64,000 bases of DNA from Brachionus manjavacas (GCA_019054805.1 JAHQIY010000010.1:665501-729500); one strand, 5' to 3'. Shown: positions 11,250-22,801, counted from the stretch's first letter. Made by a program: numbers and translations. The notes: a model not told the origin generated them from the sequence alone.

Positions 11250-12480
11250 ATTTGACAAAATCAATTTCCATTATTCAACCTATATGCTCATATAAATTTT
11301 GTTATTTAAATCTAAAATATTTAATTGCTTTTCATTGTAATTATTAAAGTCAAACAAGTGTCTTAACAGAGTAATGTTTTGCCGATAATTTGAGACTTCT
11401 CTATCATAGAGACTATTAAAAATAAATTTAATTGAGTCTAATAGACCCAAATTTTCGCTTTTGTGTCAATTTCCAGTTAGCTTTGATATCAATTTTGCTA
11501 GCTAATGGGCCATTGACTTGGTTTTCATCAGCAATGTTTCTAAGTAAAATGATTCATTACTTTGACTCAGCAACTTGGTGTCATTATCGTATAACGATTT
11601 TAGATCTTCGTAAATTTGTTTCTATTCGTTTCTTATTAATATATTTTGACGAATGTTTAATTTATTCAATTGCGTTTTGCTGGTGTTAAGCATCTGAAGT
11701 CCATACTTAAAAACAGATTGATAAAATTGCTTTTAAATGTAACCTTTAGGCAAACCTCTTCCATTCAATTCAAAATTTGAAGTGAATGGTAATTCAACAC
11801 TATTCATCAGTATTTTGCTGTTATGGAAAGAATTTCCGAAGTTGACATAGTTCGATTTGCTTTGATTAAATTCCATTTTCCATTTAATTGCATAATCATG
11901 ACAAACTTGCAATAACTGATTCTTATTGATACTGTTTGTGATCGTTAGCATTTTATCATCACAGCATCAAATATTAGAAAGATTGTGCTCCCCAATTTTA
12001 GCTCTATAACGTAATTAAACAGAAACTGTGATAAAATCCCGCTCTGCTTTATGCCTTGTGTTGTATGATACAGTTTAGACTTACCATTTCCACCTTTTAC
12101 TATTATTCTTGACATATATATCAAAAGACGCCATATAAATAGGTCAATTTTGTTGTACAGTTTTAAAATAAGGCCCTCACGTCATAGGTCTTACGGTACT
12201 ACACCATGTCTCATCATTCCATTTAATAGCTAAATTAACATGTCAGTGATTTGAAAACCAATAACATATTTAAGCATTTCATTACTGATACCATAACAAC
12301 CAATAGCTTTACCAAGCTCCAAATTACTTACGCATGTCAGTACCTGAATTTCCATGAAATAATCATTTTTATTTTCGACTAGCATTTCTGCGTTATACAA
12401 CTGTTTTACTTTTTCTTCTACAAGTTGTTGTTCAGCATTAGAAATTCAATCATGATGTGAAAACAGTTAAGAGTAGTTTA
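11250..12480 (-). mobile_element. LINE remnant with reverse transcriptase and C-terminal region
   Basis: Minus-strand translation gives, in order, ELGKAIGCYGISNEMLKYVI (RT domain 1, about 12290-12350), a QGIKQSGILSQFLFNYVI block (about 12010-12070), CDDKMLTITNS as the active-site DD motif (about 11935-11965), CHDYAIKWKMEFNQSKSNYV (11830-11920) and a C-terminal part with LNTSKTQLNKLNIRQNILIR near 11600-11690. This block order is that of Jockey/CR1-type LINEs. Reading frames are broken repeatedly. No endonuclease was found, so it is 5' truncated. Confidence 0.75.
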
Positions 12481-13099
12481 GAGAGTAATCATCACACTCA
12501 AGTTTGTTTTCTTCTTGATTACTTTTGAGATTGATTTTGTATTTTTTTAATTATATTCCAGAAATCTTGTTTATCAAAATTCAACATTTTATCAATTTGA
12601 ATACATTTTTTTTTCATTGTTTTTGTAATGATTATTTCTCTGATGTCATCGCATGTTTTTATGTATTCTATTACATGTATTTTTTTGAATTGGCTTTTTA
12701 CATTGCTAAGTTTGATGTCATACCATTATTTATTTAAATATTTATTTGGTTTTGGTGCTATTTTATTTTTCAAGAATTAATTAAATTATTCTCTGCGTTT
12801 CTAGCTCTTATTCTAAAATATTCTATTTAGTTTAGTAATATTTTCTTTTGCTAAAGCCTCGAATTCATCGGCAATGTCGAATTTCAACTGCTTTTAAATC
12901 GAATTTATTGTCATTATTTTCTAAATTGATTTTCATTTCATTAAATGATGTCTTGACAGTGAGAATTGTCGAGATTGGAAAAAGGCTAAATGCACTTGTC
13001 CTTTTATTCTATAAGAGTTTGTATGCAACCATTTAGTTGGAATGGCTATTAGATTAAAAGAAGTCAATCCTCCATTAATAGCTAAATCAGCTCCCATCG

Positions 13100-13842
13100 A
13101 ACAAAATAGAAAGAGACCTACATTAGCAACAAAAGCATTTATTAGAGAATAATTTTTTTTTTTTTTTTTTTGGAATATTTTGGTATTCTTTAATAATTTT
13201 TGTGTACTTATTTTTAATTTCTTTAATAATAATTTTGACAAAAATTAATGTCGAAAAATTTTTAATTAATATCCAAATAATCTTTTGTCTGGGCAGGGGT
13301 ACTATGATTAATTTTTGTGAAAAACATAAACAAATACCTAAAAGATAACTTTTAGGGAAAAATTCAAATATATTTAGTTCACGAGGTTCTGAAATGATTA
13401 AAATTTTAATGACAGAAAGTTAATAGACGAATATTTAATTTCTTAAAACAAATAATTTAAATGACTATGGTTAGAATATTATCCTAAATTTATTTAAATT
13501 TTGATGAAAAACATTCATACGAATTAGCACAAAATCGTCAAAATTAACATAAATATTAATAATTTTAATAGTTTGATTTTTTTAGTTTTTAATTATTAAT
13601 CAATTAATAAATTTTTGAAAGATTTAAGAAATTTATTTGATTTCTCAAGCATATTTTTTTTGCATACATATAAATATTTTAACCCATTCTATTTTTGGTT
13701 AACTCAGTTTTTCTTTATTTTTATGAATTTTATAAATAAGATTAAAATTTCAATCTAAATTATTTAACCCAAAAATTGCTTACAAATTGTTTTACGCAAT
13801 TTTTTTTTAATCTTAATAACTAAACTTTACTTCAAAAAAACA
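13100..13842. other. AT-rich sequence upstream of a secreted-protein gene
   Basis: No gene supported. Nothing beyond poly-A/T tracts is visible. Any promoter of the plus-strand gene starting at 13843 lies here, but I could not point to a specific box. Confidence 0.4.
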
Positions 13843-14208
13843 ATGATTTTAATTTTTAAATTTGCATTTATCTATGTAGTACTAGTAAGCCGATTTCAGG
13901 CTCATTGGCTTGGAACATGCCAGAAGTCAGGATGTCAGAATTCAATAGATGCTTGTCTGAACTGTTATGGTAAAAACGCGTGTAAATCGTGCATCAATAC
14001 TATACAACCATATTGTTCAGAATGCTCAAATCAGATATTCAACACAGACTGTCAAAATGAACTAAAAAATGACAGTTTTTTGTTTTGTGATAATCTGGAC
14101 CCATTTCAAAAAAAAGTTTGTCGAATTTATTGTAGGGGCCAATATCACCAAAATGGAAACTGCATACGAATCAATAATTTACCTATCTGTAAATGTTGTA
14201 ATGAATAA
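13843..14208 (+). CDS. Small secreted cysteine-rich protein with CS-alpha-beta (defensin-like) tail
   Basis: Intact single-exon frame of 121 residues beginning with ATG after an A-rich leader. Residues 1-20 form a hydrophobic signal peptide ending near FQA. The mature part is cysteine-rich. The N-terminal half has CQKSGCQNSIDACLNCYG and KSCINTIQPYCSEC, a repeated C-x2-C arrangement. The last 40 residues contain C...C-x3-C (VCRIYC), G-x-C (NGNC) and C-x-C (CKC) in the spacing of invertebrate defensins, where the glycine and six cysteines define the CS-alpha-beta fold. I infer a secreted, disulphide-bonded effector or toxin-like peptide. The defensin reading is structural inference; the N-terminal half matches nothing I recognise. 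Poly-A signals (AATAAA) follow the stop. Confidence 0.7.
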   Translation: MILIFKFAFIYVVLVSRFQAHWLGTCQKSGCQNSIDACLNCYGKNACKSCINTIQPYCSECSNQIFNTDCQNELKNDSFLFCDNLDPFQKKVCRIYCRGQYHQNGNCIRINNLPICKCCNE

Positions 14209-14209
14209 A

Positions 14210-15350
14210 TAAAATAAAATTAAATTATACTTTTTATTTTTTGAATTTTTCGAAATTTTATTTTAGGCAAAAAATGTAACTCAAAACTTTTTGAAAAATA
14301 ACTACCAAGCTTAAAAAAAAATGTGTGTGAAAATACTAGTCAAAATCTTAAGTAAAAAAAACCCATAATTTTTTAGGCATTTGAAGTCTATCTAAAATAA
14401 ATTTAAAGCATTTTATTTAATGTAAATTATTAAATTTAAAAAACAAATAAAATTTTTTCTTGTTCTAATCGAAAAATACTTTTAACAAAAAAGCCAAAAA
14501 AGTAAAATTTTTTTTTCGTATAACTAAATATTTAATTAAAAAAATAATTTCAATTAAAAAAATTTCATTAATTTTAAGTGTAAATTCCTTGTTAAATACT
14601 AATTTTTTTTTTTTTTTTTTAAATTTGATAAAAAGTTACAAAAATGTGAAAATTTTTTTATTTAGTAAAAAAAAATTGTACTTCGAAAAAGGCCTAAAAA
14701 TGAAACCCAGTGTTCGATACAGAAGAATATGTCACTTAATATCGAGCATTTACCTTGGTAATTTTGACAAATTATATATTAAAAAAAATCTGATTAAATA
14801 AAAACTCTGTTCAAAGAAAAAAACTATTCAATAAAAATTAAAGCTTTTTTTTTGAAAAACTAATCATTGACATTTAATTTATCATTAATTTAGAAGAGAA
14901 GCTTTTTAAATGTCTTCTTTAAGTATAAAAATGTAATTTTTATCTCTAAAAAATTCACAAAAAAATTTTAAAAATGATAAATATTTTTTTTTAATTAATA
15001 TTTTTTTTTTATTATAAAAGATGGTTTATTTTGTTTTTTTCTTATTTTATCAATAAATAGATTATTTTTTAGTGGAATTTAGCGGAATTTCTATAAAATA
15101 AGCGGTGAGAAATCTTTATGTCCCTTGTTAAAGTTTAATTATTGATAATTCAAGAAAAATTAAAAGTACTAAACAATTTTTTTTTAAATATAAGTATTTG
15201 GGTGAACTTTTAGTTTTAGTTGAATTAAGTTTTTCTAAATATTGATCTTTATTGAATTTAATTTTTAATTTAATTTTTAAAATAATTTAATTTTTAAAAT
15301 AATTTGTAATTTTTAATAGCATTTAATTTATTTGAATTTTTTTTAATGAA
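14210..15350. other. AT-rich intergenic sequence
   Basis: Convergent region between the plus-strand secreted gene and the minus-strand EB-module gene. It contains only homopolymer-rich sequence. The 14589-14801 open frame has a composition typical of chance. Confidence 0.5.
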
Positions 15351-16790
15351 CTAAGTACAATTATTACTCGAATAATCCCATGAGCCACTTTTGCAGCTAC
15401 AAGTCTTCGGATTCCAATGAATTTTACATTCAAGATTTTTGGTTTCATCACATTCTTTATCTGAAGTACAGCTTGATCTATAGGTTTTGGCCACATCTTT
15501 TTTAAAAGAGTTCATTAAAATTCAATTAAATTGTGTCAATTTAATTACTGCATTGGTTCATATTGGTATCATAAAAAAACCCAGTAGGACAATCACACTT
15601 ATTTGACAAGCATTCTGTTAATCCTTTAGTTTCATCACATTGATTAGCTGAACTACATTTATCTTGATATCCACCTTTCGTATCTAAAAAAAAAATTAAA
15701 AAAGTTTTGTTTATTTTTAGAATCTTACTGCATTGAAAATTATCATAGTATTGAGTCGTTGGGCATCTTTTTAAATAAAAATAATTTTTAATTTTTAACA
15801 AATCGCTTTATTTCTTACGAGCAAGTTCCTGCTGAAGAACAGACAAGCGAAATAGTTTGAGTGCACTCGCTATCAAACATACAACTTGAACCATAAGTTA
15901 ATCTGTTGACTGCACAAAAAAATTACATGAAAATTGTAATAAAAAAAAGAATACCGCATTTTTTTGTCTGGTCATTGAAGTATGTATTTGTTGAACATTC
16001 GCACATATTGGCCACCGATGTCGCCTTGAAAAATTAATTTAAAATAGGTGGTCAAAAATTTTCGATTTAAGTTATTACGGGACAATTGCATGTGCTTGCT
16101 GTAGTTGAACAAAAAAGACCATTGTTGTTAAAGCATTCACTGGTTGACGAGCATGACTGTGCATATGATTTTTTGTATTCTAAAATTTTTTAAAAATTAA
16201 ATTTTATACATTAGTAAAATATCTGTACCACAAATTTCCGAAGAAGTGCTCCAAAAAAAATCAGAATCAGAGCAAGCACAGAGGCCATTTGAACAAAATA
16301 AATTTTTAGAGGGATCACAAGTTAAAGTGGCATTGTCACATTTTTCATTATAAGTTGAATAATTTTTGGCTATCATAAATAAAAAATTAGTACAAAAATT
16401 TTGTTTAAAATTGAAAAGTACGAGCAAAAATTGAAATAAAAATAGCTGCAATGGCACCCAACAAAAGTAAAATGCCAATACCACAAATAATTATGATCAG
16501 CAAAATAGGAATTTTAAATCTTGAGCTTTCTTTGAGAACATTAAATTGATCTTTTTTAACATTGTACTATTTTGTAATCATTTAAAAAATCATTATTTAT
16601 TAAATTTCCATTTTACCTGATTCACTAAATGATGTTCTTGTTTGCGATTCAAGCCTTTGGCGTTTATTTTTTGCTTGGTGCTTGTTTCTGAGTCCAAAAA
16701 TTCTTTAGCATTTTCGCTTTCAGATGACCAAATTTGATATTTTAGTCGAGAGACTTTATTTAAATCATCAAAGGGCTTATCGGAAGGCAT
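15351..16790 (-). CDS. Type II membrane protein with five EB-like cysteine-rich modules
   Basis: Nine exons on the minus strand, 5' to 3': 16790-16617, 16566-16422, 16369-16229, 16179-16079, 16024-15955, 15909-15819, 15766-15729, 15683-15549, 15496-15351. All introns have GT/AG ends and most are about 45-65 nt. The coding sum is 1041 nt (346 residues). Residues 1-77 are hydrophilic and lysine-rich with no signal peptide. A strong membrane segment (IIIICGIGILLLLGAIAAIF region, about 78-105) follows, so the cysteine-rich part should be extracellular. Five modules of the form C-x5-C-...-C-x3-C-x-C-...-C (for example SNKCDCPTGFFYDTNMNQCS) resemble EB modules. Each module is bounded by phase-1 introns. 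Function is unknown; adhesion or lectin-like recognition is possible. The C-terminal TAG is at 15351-15353. Confidence 0.85.
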
Positions 16791-16799
16791 TTTTTTATA

Positions 16800-17363
16800 T
16801 GAGAAAAAAATTTAATGAAAATTTTCCGAATTTATTGGTTTTCAAGATACATTTTAATGTTTTTATAATTAAAAATGTTTTAAAATGGCTTCTTCAGAAT
16901 GTTGGTTTATTATACCGAGCCAGATTAAATTTTTTGTATGAATTCTTTAATTTTCTTCTTCAAGTCAAACTTAATTTTTTTTAGCTTTCTTAGAATTCAA
17001 ATTGATTTTAATCAAATAAAATTTTGATAATAAATTTAATTAAGCTATTTTATTACCTATAGAATTTAATTTTCTTCATTGTGTTCTGTCGCTAAATTTA
17101 AAATATCAAAATATCATTCAACAATTTTTGATTAAAATTTTTTTAATATCGGAATAAATGCTGTTTTTTTTAAAGTAAATTAAGTCATCCGGAAAAAATT
17201 AAAAAACAAAATCAAAATATCAAGAAAAAATGTTGACACTAATTAATTGTCATTTAATTATAAACAGGTTTTGTTTAATTTCAAAGATTTTCTTGAAAAT
17301 TGATTCTAATGAAACTATCAACTTAAAAAAAAATTTATCTGCTAATTTAAAAAGCTTGCGCCA
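16800..17363. other. AT-rich upstream region of the EB-module gene
   Basis: Should hold the promoter of the minus-strand gene. No distinct motif identified. The plus-strand open frame 16724-16984 overlaps exon 1 and is a shadow. Confidence 0.4.
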
Positions 17364-17470
17364 TTAAATAAAATTGAGAGAGAGAGAAAAAATAAAAGAA
17401 AGATTCTTATCTATCTTCTTTATTCTAAAAACCAAAAACAAAATATATATGGAGATCCAGCAAGGCCCCA

Positions 17471-17555
17471 TTTTGGTCAAATTTAATACTTGGTCACAGC
17501 AAACTGCTAGACCAAGTACTAAACTTGACCAAAAGATCAAATTGAACATAGCTGG
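17471..17555. repeat. Foldback copy of an ATP6AP2 exon segment
   Basis: 17501-17555 matches 54 of 55 bases of 20773-20827 in the last coding exon of ATP6AP2, in the same orientation. Immediately to its left, 17471-17495 is the near-exact reverse complement (23 of 25) of 17510-17534, so part of the duplicated segment is present in both orientations with a 14-nt spacer. The minus strand therefore encodes the MFNLIFWSSLVLGLAV stretch of the ATP6AP2 membrane segment but not the rest of the exon. It is a gene fragment, not a processed pseudogene of the whole gene. Confidence 0.85.
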
Positions 17556-17559
17556 TTTG

Positions 17560-18480
17560 CTCGTGGCTGTAGATCCTATCTGCGGCGTATCGTCGACGCC
17601 AACCAATACAGCCAGTTGTGAATTGAGGCTGGATACTGCCACGGGAAAAAAACACACAAACGCTTTGGTTTGTTGCGTAGCTATGAGCTGTGTTCTGAGT
17701 CTGCTCTTTTCTGTTGGCTCTGTCGCTGTTGGGATTTGCTAAACTCGGCTGTACTTCCCGGCAGTTTGCAACCGATTAGGAGCTTTACGAGTCTTTTTGG
17801 GGTGCACCAGTGATTTTAGCTCTTCACGGGTGCTTTCTCCATCTCGAACATCTCTTCCCTTCTCCAGCCATTCAGGAACAATTTCTGAATTTGGAATAAC
17901 CCAGTAACTTTCTCGATCACATTCAAAGTACTACTCGGCTCAAGATGCGTCTCCTTAACGGTACTTGCTGCATTTGATACCAGTTCAGTTTTCTCTTTTT
18001 CCTGACTTGCCATCGACCAATGTTGGATAACAGGTATTTTCGTGGGGTTCAAAACAATTTTTTAATTTAATATCGTGAACCAAATGTTTCTTATTTTCAT
18101 TCACGACTTCTTGAACTACTTAATTCGACAATTTCAGCTCCGTTTCTTCTCTTTTTTCTAACGTTATCATTCTCATCTGATTTTTTCTGGAATAACAATC
18201 TGCTACCAAATGTCCTGATTTCCACAGTACAGACACAATTTCCTGCTTTTCTGCAGGGTCGATGCAACAAATTGTTTTCGTTTTTCTGGAATGACAACAT
18301 TCATTTGTTTTCTCAAGCAGCAGTCCGATCCAAAATGACCATATTTTCCTTAGAACAGACATAATCTCGCAGCCGGCTTGTCGATTTGGTTTTTCCATGT
18401 AAATTTATTTCGAAACTCTTGGTTACTTTTACCGTTTACTTTTTCTTTGAAAGTGTTTTGGCTCCGGAACCCTTATTTTT
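17560..18480 (-). mobile_element. Fossil of a gag-type (LTR-like) retroelement
   Basis: This stretch is less A+T-rich than its surroundings. On the minus strand it shows remains of a gag-like polyprotein, including two CCHC-type zinc-knuckle regions (around 18330-18380 and 18210-18260) and a glutamate/lysine-rich part before them in the low-coordinate direction. It is clearly broken in several places. No terminal repeats, protease or polymerase part were recognised, so only a partial copy remains. Family is probably Ty3/gypsy-like, which is inferred from the knuckles only. Age cannot be estimated without a second copy. Confidence 0.5.
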
Positions 18481-18879
18481 AGAAATCGCCACATTCTCCT
18501 CAAATGGTTGCTAATCAATTAATTTTGCTTCTAAAAAAATTTATCTAAAATATTTTTATATTCTAAAAATTCGATACTATAAAATAAAACTAGTTGCTAC
18601 CGAAAAACTAAGCCTTAAAAAAATGAACATTTTTATCCAGTAGATAAGATAGATCAGATGAAGTTGTTGATTTAATAAAAAATTTGAACCATTTTCGATT
18701 TAAACTTTTGGTCTTAAAACAAACTCTTTATGAAATGAAAGGTTTTGTTGGAAAATCTACTCCTTCATCATTAAATTACCGTAATATTACCGTAATTATC
18801 CCCCTATTTTTTTGATGAAAAAATTTGAACATTCACCCCTAATTGCAGTGGTGTTCTGAAGATTTTTCACCTTCAGCGA

Positions 18880-19640
18880 GTTTTAGTAGTAAGAGTAGTA
18901 GTAGTAATTATGCTATGGGGGTTGAAGATCCCGAGCGGAAACTCCAGTAGAGGTTCCGCTTTTACAGTCTACAGTCATTTTATGTGTAAGGCTTAACTTC
19001 CAATAGAAGTTTATCTATTCTATTTTTAAATATGTCGGTATTTAATGTACTGCGTGTTTTATTGTCAAGTGCGTTCCAGTAACCAGCCGTTCTAATGGTA
19101 ATGAAGTTCGAATGAATGTCGTACCGTACAGTTTCTTATAAGCTGTCCATTTTCCACTCGATGGAGCACTTCTCCAATCTATCTAGATCCTGCTGTAGCT
19201 TCTTTGTGTCTTCGACAAACATCAGGCAAGTCATTGACATAAATGAAAAAAAGAAGAGCACCTATAACTGATCCTTGAGTCACTCCGCTAGTTATTAGTT
19301 TCCATTCTGAGACAATAATACCAATAACAACTCGATGTCTCCGGCCTGAAAGAAAAGAGCGAATCCAATTAACCATAATTGTGATTCCATTAGCTCCTAT
19401 TTTGACAAGGAGGAGTTCATTTGAAACCTTATCAAATGCTTTCCCAAAGTCGAGTCGAAATTACATCTGTTGGTTGCCTATTGCTGATAGTATCAGTTAG
19501 GTAGTCAATGCTCTCAAGGGTACACAAGTCTTTATGGGAAGAAAACCGTGGTGTTTACTTGGGAGTAGATTATTTTGAATGAGATGCTTGACAATATAGT
19601 CCTTGATGAGCCACTCTAAAACTTTATATCAGCAATTGAA
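18880..19640 (-). mobile_element. CR1/Jockey-like LINE 3' part with internal deletion
   Basis: Minus strand. The frame 19179-19376 reads WIRSFLSGRRHRVVI and then SGVTQGSVIGALLFFIYVND, RT domains 4-5. The text then jumps from the DLPD block to LQQDLDRLEKCSIEWKM and, near 19100, directly to a WNALDNKTRSTLNTDIFKNR tail, so much of the thumb and C-terminal region is deleted. The 3' end has a short untranslated part and a (TAC)n-type tail at about 18885-18910. The same type of tail ends the plus-strand LINE at 38860, pointing to one family. Confidence 0.8.
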
Positions 19641-20680
19641 AAACCAAAAAAGAAAACTGATAAAAATAAACCAAAAAAGCTTTGATAACACAAAAATAGA
19701 AAAATAGTTATTGATTACATTTATTTAGACTTAAATTAAATAAATTCTGCATAATTATAAATTTTTTATCGAAAACTAATAAAAATAAACATCATTAGTT
19801 ACAAAAAAATTTTTAAACAGAAAACTAAATAAAATAAACATGAAAAAAATATTTGACATTTTTCGAACAGTAAATTAATAATTTTTAATTTACAGGAAAG
19901 TGACAGCCTTTTTAAACATTGGTGTAACATTATTATCATTAAAATTGGACAAAAGAACTTTTTGAAGTTAATTTCACTTGCTTGTATTGAAAAAAAAGAT
20001 TTTAAAAATTTTTAATAGAACACACTGACAAAATAGTGTAAAAAGTTTAATAAGCTTAATTTTTGTAAAAATTTAACTTTTAAAATTCCTATTTTTTTAG
20101 ACATCAATAAATTCATTCATTAACTTAATAAAAATTTTAACAAAATAAATAAAAAAAATGTCATTTTTTATTATCAGAATAAAAATAAAGATAAAAAATT
20201 AATATTGAATTAATATAGACTCAAAACTGTGACTTATTAACAATTAACTTATAGTCTGTTAAAATATTAACTTATACTGTATATTTAAATGATAAAGTCA
20301 GATTTTAAAATAAAAAAAAAAATAGAATCATTAATGGTTGTATCTGAAATAAGTCTTTTAATTGCAAAAATATAAAACTATATTTTGGTATCAAAATTGA
20401 ATGATATTAAAAATCTTATTAATTTATTATTACAACAAAGAATATTCACGGAAGAGCAAGACAAATTCGAATTAATTTAAATTAAAATGACGTGTTTGAT
20501 TTTAATTAAAAATTTTTTTATGAACAATTTTGGTTGTGGTCTTTTATTTAGTTACTAAAAACATTACATTGAAGTTGATTTAATTTTTTAATTTCAAGTC
20601 AATAGATTTAAACACATAAATAAATAAAGTATCTCAATTTAGGTAACGAATAAATTAGAGGAATTGGAATAAAAATCTCT
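19641..20680. other. AT-rich intergenic sequence
   Basis: Holds the 3' untranslated region of the minus-strand ATP6AP2 gene and otherwise nothing that I can identify. Confidence 0.5.
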
Positions 20681-21606
20681 TTATTGATCTTTTTTGATAC
20701 GCTGACTGGTCATGCGATAAATGACAGTATCTAGACCTGGGTCCATGTTCCACATGCCATACACAATGCCGTAAACTGCTAGACCAAGTATTAAACTTGA
20801 CCAAAAGATCAAATTGAACATAGCTGGATATTGATCGCTATAAAACACGGCCTCATTTGTTACTTTCGCATTCAAAGTGAAATCTTCACTCAAAGCCTTC
20901 GAATGAAAATAAAAACATTTTATTCGATTATCTAATAATTAAAATTGTTAGATAAAAACCTGTCTCTTGGTTCTCAATGGTTTATTTGAAAGCAGCACAT
21001 AAGAAACTAAATCGTTTGAACATTTTTCAGAGACTTTTTTGCTAATCTCTTTAATTTTGTTCTCTTTCACTGATTCAGATAATTCAAAGACATGAAAAGA
21101 GCTCAAAGTCGAGCAGTCAACATCTTTTTCATCAGCTAGAGCATCATAAAACCTAACACTAGTGTCCGAACCTTGGCTTAATTTGTTCAAATAAGTAAAA
21201 TCTAAATCAGTATCCTTTTTGGAAAAATCAAATTAAAATAAAAAGAAAACTTTAAATAAAATTACCTGAATGACTGAAATAGATTCGGTTTTTGAGCCAC
21301 CAGTTTTGTTGCTATTTGAAATGAACAATAGAGTTATTCTTGGAAATTCGATTGTCTTTGTTTTTTTCAAGCCGTCCCATTCTACACTCTTAAAAAAATA
21401 ATTAATTATTTATTAAGAGAGATTAATTTTACCTTTTCAGCTGGAAAACCACTAGTAGCTAATAGGATATTTTTAAAATCGCTGAGTCTAAGTGGACTCT
21501 TGGAATCAAATACAAGATAATCAGGTGTTTCGACTACTTGGAGATTTGCGTTTTGTTCCGACCAAACAGCAACAATAAATGCAAAGAGGAAAAAAATTCT
21601 TTTCAT
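20681..21606 (-). CDS. ATP6AP2: ATP6AP2 (renin receptor, V-ATPase accessory protein 2)
   Basis: Four exons on the minus strand: 21606-21433, 21388-21266, 21214-20960, 20896-20681, summing to 768 nt (255 residues), all in phase 0. Residues 1-16 are a signal peptide (MKRIFFLFAFIVAVWS). A furin-like site RTKR occurs at about 180-183, where the family is cleaved. The C-terminal part is diagnostic: a single membrane segment starting MFNLIFWSSL, then WNMDPGLDTVIYRMTSQRIK with the cytosolic tail ending KKDQ. In animals this protein assembles the vacuolar H+-ATPase and binds (pro)renin and Wnt receptors. The protein is about 95 residues shorter than the human one; the loss is in the N-terminal luminal domain. 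Start chosen at the ATG before the signal peptide, 9 nt downstream of an AG. Confidence 0.9.
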
Positions 21607-22801
21607 TTTAAAAATCTTAATAGAATAAAAATTTTGGATAATATTGTGTTTAATTTTATCTTCTAAAGGAAAATGCTTGCTTTAACTAGATAAAAGCCAG
21701 ATTTCGGATTCAATGTATCATACCAGTTGGATGGAAAAATCAAAATTTCGAGTCTATCAAAATTTTTTTTTACTTAATATAATAAAAATTATAATATTAT
21801 AAATTATGATATTTTAAAATTAAAATTTTAGATATCTGCATCAAAAAATCGACATAAGCGACGATTTTTAATCATAAGTTTTCAATGAAAAAATAGAAAG
21901 CGTGCAAAGATCTCATGACTTTAATTTAACAAAAATTTTCTTAAAAGATTTTTTGTAAATAATTTTTATTTTAATTTTTAATTTTTACAATTTTCTTCAA
22001 TAAACTTTAACTGTGATCCCCTAGCCTCAATTTTAATAGTTTGCGAATTTGAAAAAAATCCGAAGCAAAATTGGTTATCTGCCATTTACTTTTATTATTT
22101 AACTCCTTACTTACATATATTCACAATTCCATGGTAAACATTAAAAAGCTATTTTTTCCTGTTTTAACCCAATATTACAAAACCTAACTTCATCAATGTT
22201 TACCACATTCAGAGTTGCTTAAAAGTCACAAGTCTCAAGTCAAGTCCAAGTCCGAACTTTTTTTTTTCAAAAATCTGAGTAAAGACTTTTATTTTATTTT
22301 TTTTCACGATGAATATTATAACTAGCAAAAATTCTTAAGTATTTTAAACTAATAAATTGTCTTAATCTTGATGACTCGACGGTCCGAGATTCCAAAGTCA
22401 ATTTTTCTCCGTTTTTAAAAATTATTCAAATAAATCTTCCTATTTTTCCATGAAGAGTGATTATTCAGGAATTTTACACGTTCAATGAATGTGAAGGGAC
22501 AAATGAAATTTCTTCCGTTCCAGGTAATGATAATTTTGCGGTCAAGTTCATAAATTTTTTTTTTTTAATTTTAAGAAGTAAAAAAATATAAAATCTATGT
22601 ATAAAGACAAAAAATGAATTTGAATTAAAAAAAAACTTTTAAATTAAAAATATAATGGAGAAAATTTGTTTGATTGAAAATTTGATTCAATGTATTTCCC
22701 ATTGAATTAATTAAGAAAACAGTCATTAAGAATAAAACGTAAATTTAATTTCATTAAGCATTTATTTCAATTTTTATTTAATTCAAAATTTAATCTTTCA
22801 A
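21607..22801. other. Intergenic region with truncated MITE end
   Basis: Promoter side of ATP6AP2 and 3' side of the next minus-strand gene. The only recognisable item is a piece at 22210-22295 that matches the left end of the hAT MITE at 47555 (separate entry). Confidence 0.5.
22210..22295 (+). mobile_element. Truncated left end of hAT-type MITE
   Basis: Begins CAGAGTTGCTTAAAAGTCAC and continues with AAGTC repeats and a T tract, matching the left end of the complete element at 47555-48311. No right end is present. Confidence 0.7.

Noticed and set aside
12933-13241. Minus-strand frame of 102 codons
   Set aside because: No recognisable domain or signal, includes a poly-lysine run from an A tract, no splice context.
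17364-17742. Overlapping frames on both strands, one resembling ATP6AP2
   Set aside because: Only 55 bp match the ATP6AP2 exon; the rest of the frame is unrelated, so it is a fragment and not a second gene.
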